64,000 bases of DNA from contig JAAOMT010000128.1 in the NCBI GenBank assembly GCA_016748015.1, positions 1,759,770 to 1,823,769 of the forward strand, given 5' to 3'. The notes beneath the pieces are model-generated. The model saw only the letters and a list, made by a program, of their open reading frames with translations. It did no database searches and was not told the DNA's origin. Positions 59,901-64,000 of the stretch are shown here, in pieces; the first letter of the stretch is position 1, and each line of letters begins with the position of its first letter. This DNA is from Geosiphon pyriformis. Lineage: Eukaryota > Glomeromycota > Glomeromycetes > Archaeosporales > Geosiphonaceae. The translations under genes and the position numbers were made by a program.

Positions 59901-60893
59901 AACTTTAAATGTTGGTTATTAAATGAATTTATCTGAATTTTGACTAAGTAATAGAATTCAAGACATTTTTAGATAATAGTTATGACAAGATTCTAATTAA
60001 ATATTTATTGGCTTATTTTAGAAAGATTTATAAATTTCATAAGATATTAGAATTTAAAGCTGTTAAAAATTTTTGTATTAAAACTGTTATTGTTAAGTAC
60101 ATAGAAACTTTTGTTAACAATAAAAATTAAATAATAAAAAGTGTATTAAAAAAACCTTTTAAGAAAGTTACATTAGATTATTTGGTTGATAATGGCAAAT
60201 TGGTTTTAGAGCCTGATTTAGTTAAGTATAAAATTAATTTTATTATAAAAAATTAAACAAGAAAGTATACAGTTAAAATTATTGTTTTTTTTTATTGGCA
60301 AAAACAATTTGCATTTTTTAATTATATTGAAAATAATGTATTTTTTAGTGTAATATTGCAAATTGGTCTTGATAAATTTTTGTCAGTAATTAAATATTTT
60401 TCTAATAATAAGACTGCTGAATTGTCTAATATTTTTAATAAAATATGAAAACATTGTGATAAGTTGGTTTTGAATTGGCTTTTGTGTTTATTTAACTTAT
60501 ATATAATAATTAAATCAGTTTTTAATTTTTGAGAAAAAGGCTTAGATGTTTATGATTTTAAAACTTTATGAATAAAAAAGTATTCTAATAAATATTAAAC
60601 CTATTACTTTTATTGAAACTACAAAAAAAATTCTGTTTAATTGTATATTTAGAGCTTATAGCAAGTATAAAATTTTATATAAGGACAATTTTTTGGTTTT
60701 AAAAAACATTTTAATTTGGTCTTCTATTTTTGCTATTAGTTTTGTTGTCAAAGATGCTTTGGAAAAAAGTAGAAAAATTTAGTTAATACTTTAAAACATG
60801 TGTAAAGCTTATGATTTTGTGAAAAATAATTTAAAATAAGTCAAAATATGTAACAAATTTATTAAATTTTTTGGTCATATTTATAATAGCCAT
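56991..60893 (+). mobile_element. Old LINE copy (ORF1 and start of ORF2), plus strand
   Basis: ORF1-like text from about 57000 to 58860, including a degraded zinc knuckle near 58165-58210 and the open piece 57916-58143. ORF2 follows: an endonuclease beginning ISIITETKLKN (about 58955) and D-Y-F-I-V-like text near 59517. RT-like text runs from about 60270 (with LDKFLSVIK, NNKTAELSN and ILIWSSIFAISFVVKDALEKS). It ends in IKFFGHIYN at about 60890, where reversed LTR-B begins. No LINE sequence resumes after 61835. Many stops; a different, older subfamily from the copies near 9-17 kb. Confidence 0.72.
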
Positions 60894-61835
60894 TGTTATC
60901 AAAAGTTTTTGAGTCTCTTTTTTTAAATATTGTTAATATCAATTTGCTGTAAATTCACATTTTTTAGAAGTTGTTGAACTTTTGATAACTGAATTTATTT
61001 TCAAATTATTTTTTATAATTTGAACTATTGGATTTATAAATAGAATAACTAGTTCTATACCAATTACTTGTATAGTTACTTTGCAGTAAAAGTTAATTTT
61101 TTCCTAAAAATTGCTCATCTAAAAGCTTATTAAATATATAATTACTTTGTTGTGAAAGTTAATTTTTTTACAGAAACTTTGTTTATAAGCTATTCTAATA
61201 TATATAATAAAAAAAGTAAAAAAAAATATTAAAAATATTAAAAAAAAAAATTTTTATTAAGAAAATCATTTTTTGTTTAGATCTAAAATTACTAATAAAT
61301 TATTGAAATTAACAGCTAATTAATTTCAAAATATTAGTTAGGATTTGAAAAATTTAAGTACAGTTAATTAATTTGTTTTTTAAGTGTTTGATTTTTATTT
61401 AATTTGTATTAAAAAACTTATTTTAAGAAAAATATTTTTTTTAATAAATATATTTTTTCAAAAAAAGAAGTTCTTCTTTTATATAACTTGTTATAATACT
61501 AGTTTATAAGTTTGAACTTTTTTTTTTGTTATAATTTTGATAAATTAAAAATACATTTTAACAAACTATAATTTATTTCTATGAATTATTAACTATTTTA
61601 GCAAATTATTTATTATTTTGGCAAATTTTTGAATGTTATTTAATTAAGAGTATTGTATAATTTAATTATTCTAATTTTTATTGTACAAATCAGATTATTA
61701 ATTAAATAGTAATATTTAATAATTTTTAAATAATTAATAAGTGATAATTAAACTAATAATAATATATGCTAATTAATAATAAAAATTATAAGAGTAATTT
61801 TATGCTAATTAATGACTAAAATTCTATTAATAACA
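60894..61835 (-). repeat. LTR-B copy, reversed
   Basis: The reverse complement aligns with 14843-15856: it starts TGTTATTAATAGAATTTTAG on the minus strand and ends near the old LINE at 60894. Heavily AT-shifted relative to the other copies. It lies directly at the 3' side of a minus-strand Gypsy internal fragment, so it may be that element's 3' LTR rather than a solo LTR. Confidence 0.8.
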
Positions 61836-63650
61836 TAATTACTTTCTTAAAATTGAGCTTTATTAAAATCCAAGCACTATCTGTAATATCAAAATAGTAA
61901 TCTAATATGATTGAAATAATTTAATCTGAAAATTGTTGAAATTTTATTTCTGTAAGTTTGTTAATATATTAAATTTTTATTAAAGAAAGTATTAAATTTT
62001 GTAAAATATTTTTACAAATATTGAACAGATTATAAAGTCTAAAAACTGTTCTAAGTTTGTACTAAATGTTTGTTAATCCAGCTGCTGTCTTAAATTTATT
62101 GTAAATTTGTTTTGTATAGTTTCTAAAATAAGGTTTATTGTTTCAAGTTTCAGTTTTTGTTTATATAGTGTTTTTTTAATATAGAAATATTTATATATAA
62201 AGATATTTTTATTATTCTGTTTATTAAAACACATTTGAAGTTTTTGTTGTATTATGGCATTTGGTAAAATATTAATAAAAGCAAATAAAAAATTTTTTTA
62301 AAGCTTGTTTTAAAAGTTTTGGTAAGTAATTTTTAGAATAATTTTTTGTGTTTTTTTATAAAGATAATAATTTTAAGAATTATTTACTACTAGAACTTTA
62401 GTTTTTTTCTGAATATAATTAATTTGACTTCTATTAATTATTATAAATAAGTCAAGCAGTATTTTCAAAACTAATATTAATTTTTAAAATATTTATTAAA
62501 TATTTCAAAAAACAAGCATTATAATTTAAAAGAAAAATAATAAATTCTGAAAAAATAAAAGAATAAAAAAAATTATTTTTAGTATAGTGGTTTTTATATA
62601 TTTTTGGAATTGGGTATTTTTTAATAATTATTTTACTCTTTTTGTTTAATGTTTTTGTGTTATTTTATAAAAAATTATTAATATAATTAAATAATTTAAA
62701 TATTTAGATTTGGTTGTTATATTACAACTATTGTTCTAAATTTTAGAGAATATCTTCAAGATTAATTAAAAGAGAATATATATCAATTTGTGGAATTAAT
62801 AATCAAAATTGATTCTGGAATGGTAGTGTTTCAACTGATTTTCATGTACAATTTTTGTTAGAATTTTGTTATCAAGTTTTAACTTGTATAATTTATTGCC
62901 TAAAATTTTGTAAATATAAAATAGTCTATTTTATTTATGATTAAATTTTTTATTTTATTGTTTTTTAGCTCTAATTTTGTATAAGAAAACTTTATTTCCA
63001 ATTTTAAATTTGTTGATAACAATTAATAATTTGTTATTATGCTGTTTTTTTTGTTGTGCTTAGGAATATTAGATATGAATTGCTACAATTTATTATTTTT
63101 GTTCAAAATTGGTTAAGACTTTGACTAATGATTCACATAGTGTTTAGTTAAATTGTTTTACAAATTTATTTATTTGTAAATAATATAGTAATAATAAAGA
63201 TTGTTTTATGTTGAATTGTTTGCAAATTTTTTATATCAGATTGTTTACAAAATGTGTTTTTTGATTAAATAAGAGTTTAATTAAACATTTATGTTTACAA
63301 ATTATGTTTTCATATATGAAATTTGCTACTAATTTTGTATCTGTTTTTTAAATAGCTCTAACTTTAGACTATTTGGTAAAATAATCTATTACAACTATAA
63401 TATATTAATTTTCTTAAGTTGTAATAGAAAGTAATCTGACTAAATTAATTCTTACTTTATTAAAAGATTGTCTAACTTTAATTGGATTTAAAGATTTAGT
63501 AGAATGGATTCCTTTTTTTCTTTAACAAATATTATATAATTTTATATACTGTCAAATGTCTTTTTATATATAAGACCAAAAATAATATTCAAGTGTTCTT
63601 TAAATTATACTATCTTTTTCTAAATATGCTAAAAATAAATCTGTGTACAT
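61836..63650 (-). mobile_element. Minus-strand Gypsy fragment: integrase zinc module to C-terminus
   Basis: Read on the minus strand from 63640 down: a YYFWSYI-type segment of the zinc module, HSTKSLNPIKV, V-I-D-Y-F-T-K, a degraded first and second Asp region, then YLQINKFVKQFN (the family motif Y-H-P-Q-T-N-G-x-V-E-R-F-N) at about 63160, and a C-terminal region to about 61840. Only integrase remains; gag, protease and RT are absent. It abuts LTR-B copies on both sides. Confidence 0.72.
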
Positions 63651-64000
63651 TATTATTAAAAGTTTTTGGTCTTTTTTTTTGAATTTTGTTAATGTCTGTT
63701 TGCTGTTAATTTACGTTTTTTGAAAGCAATTAAATCTTCAATAACTGAATTTATTTTCAAATTATCTCTTATAACTTAAATTGTTGAACTTATAAATAGA
63801 ATAACCAATTTTGTACCAGTTATTATGTGTAGTTACTTTGTAGTAAAAATCAACTTTTTCCCAAAAATTGTTTATCTAAAAGCTTATTAAATATGTAGTT
63901 ATTTTGTTGTAAAAGTTAACTCTTCTATAAAAATCTTGTTTATAGACTACTCTAATAATTATAATAATAAAAAAACAAAAAAACAAAAGAAATATAAAAA
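63651..64000 (-). repeat. LTR-B copy, reversed, cut by window end
   Basis: The reverse complement matches the 3' third of LTR-B (AAGAGTTGACTTT, AGCTTCTAGATGAGC and GAGACCAAAAACCTCC regions, here AT-shifted). Its inner edge is at about 63651 and it joins integrase-coding sequence without a primer-binding site or gag. Confidence 0.8.

Overview
The window looks like nuclear DNA from a fungus, most probably an arbuscular mycorrhizal fungus (Glomeromycotina, Rhizophagus-like). This is an inference from four things: very AT-rich DNA, intron-dense conserved fungal genes with introns of roughly 45-160 bases, degenerate Ty3/Gypsy elements, and LINE-type elements whose ORF1 and ORF2 proteins resemble those I know from Rhizophagus predicted proteomes. 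Two compartments alternate: gene islands of moderate AT content (about 20.0-24.3 kb and 40.6-55.4 kb), and transposon graveyards or AT deserts elsewhere.

Layout. 1-9201: the 3' part of a Ty3/Gypsy element (here 'Gypsy-A') with gag, protease, a Cys-rich module, a dUTPase, RT/RNase H, integrase, an extra C-terminal region and a 3' LTR. 9202-13310: a LINE ORF2 (endonuclease remnant, RT, RNase H, zinc finger). 13315-19591: a segment bounded by about 200-bp inverted repeats and flanked by TATA. Inside it lie a 5'-truncated LINE, a solo LTR ('LTR-B') that splits the LINE RNase H domain, and a 36-bp minisatellite. 20029-24381: a CUE-domain protein, TFIIE-alpha on the minus strand, and an orphan first exon. 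24855-39500: LINE fragments, two LINE ORF1-only copies, a second decayed Gypsy ('Gypsy-C'), and two Gypsy-A copies in opposite orientation, one carrying a nested LTR-B.

40595-55376 is the main gene island: MGM101 (minus), a BTB/T1-domain protein, histone H4, an MBOAT lysophospholipid acyltransferase, the NAD-isocitrate dehydrogenase catalytic-type subunit, F-actin capping protein beta and VPS33. These are unrelated housekeeping genes and not an operon or pathway cluster. MGM101 and the BTB gene form a divergent pair whose shared 194-bp spacer contains a perfect 13-bp inverted repeat. 55377-64000 is again AT desert with an old LINE, a minus-strand Gypsy integrase and two minus-strand LTR-B copies.

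Exon structures were worked out by hand from splice sites, reading frame and family conservation. Every multi-exon model given here is in frame throughout, but a few boundaries are flagged as uncertain. Transposon coding regions are broken mostly by stops at Gln, Arg and Trp codons, the pattern expected from C-to-T decay. The most interesting items are the dUTPase and Cys-rich module in Gypsy-A, the palindrome array between the capping-protein and VPS33 genes, the MGM101/BTB promoter palindrome, the inverted-repeat-bounded segment, and the ORF1-only LINE copies.
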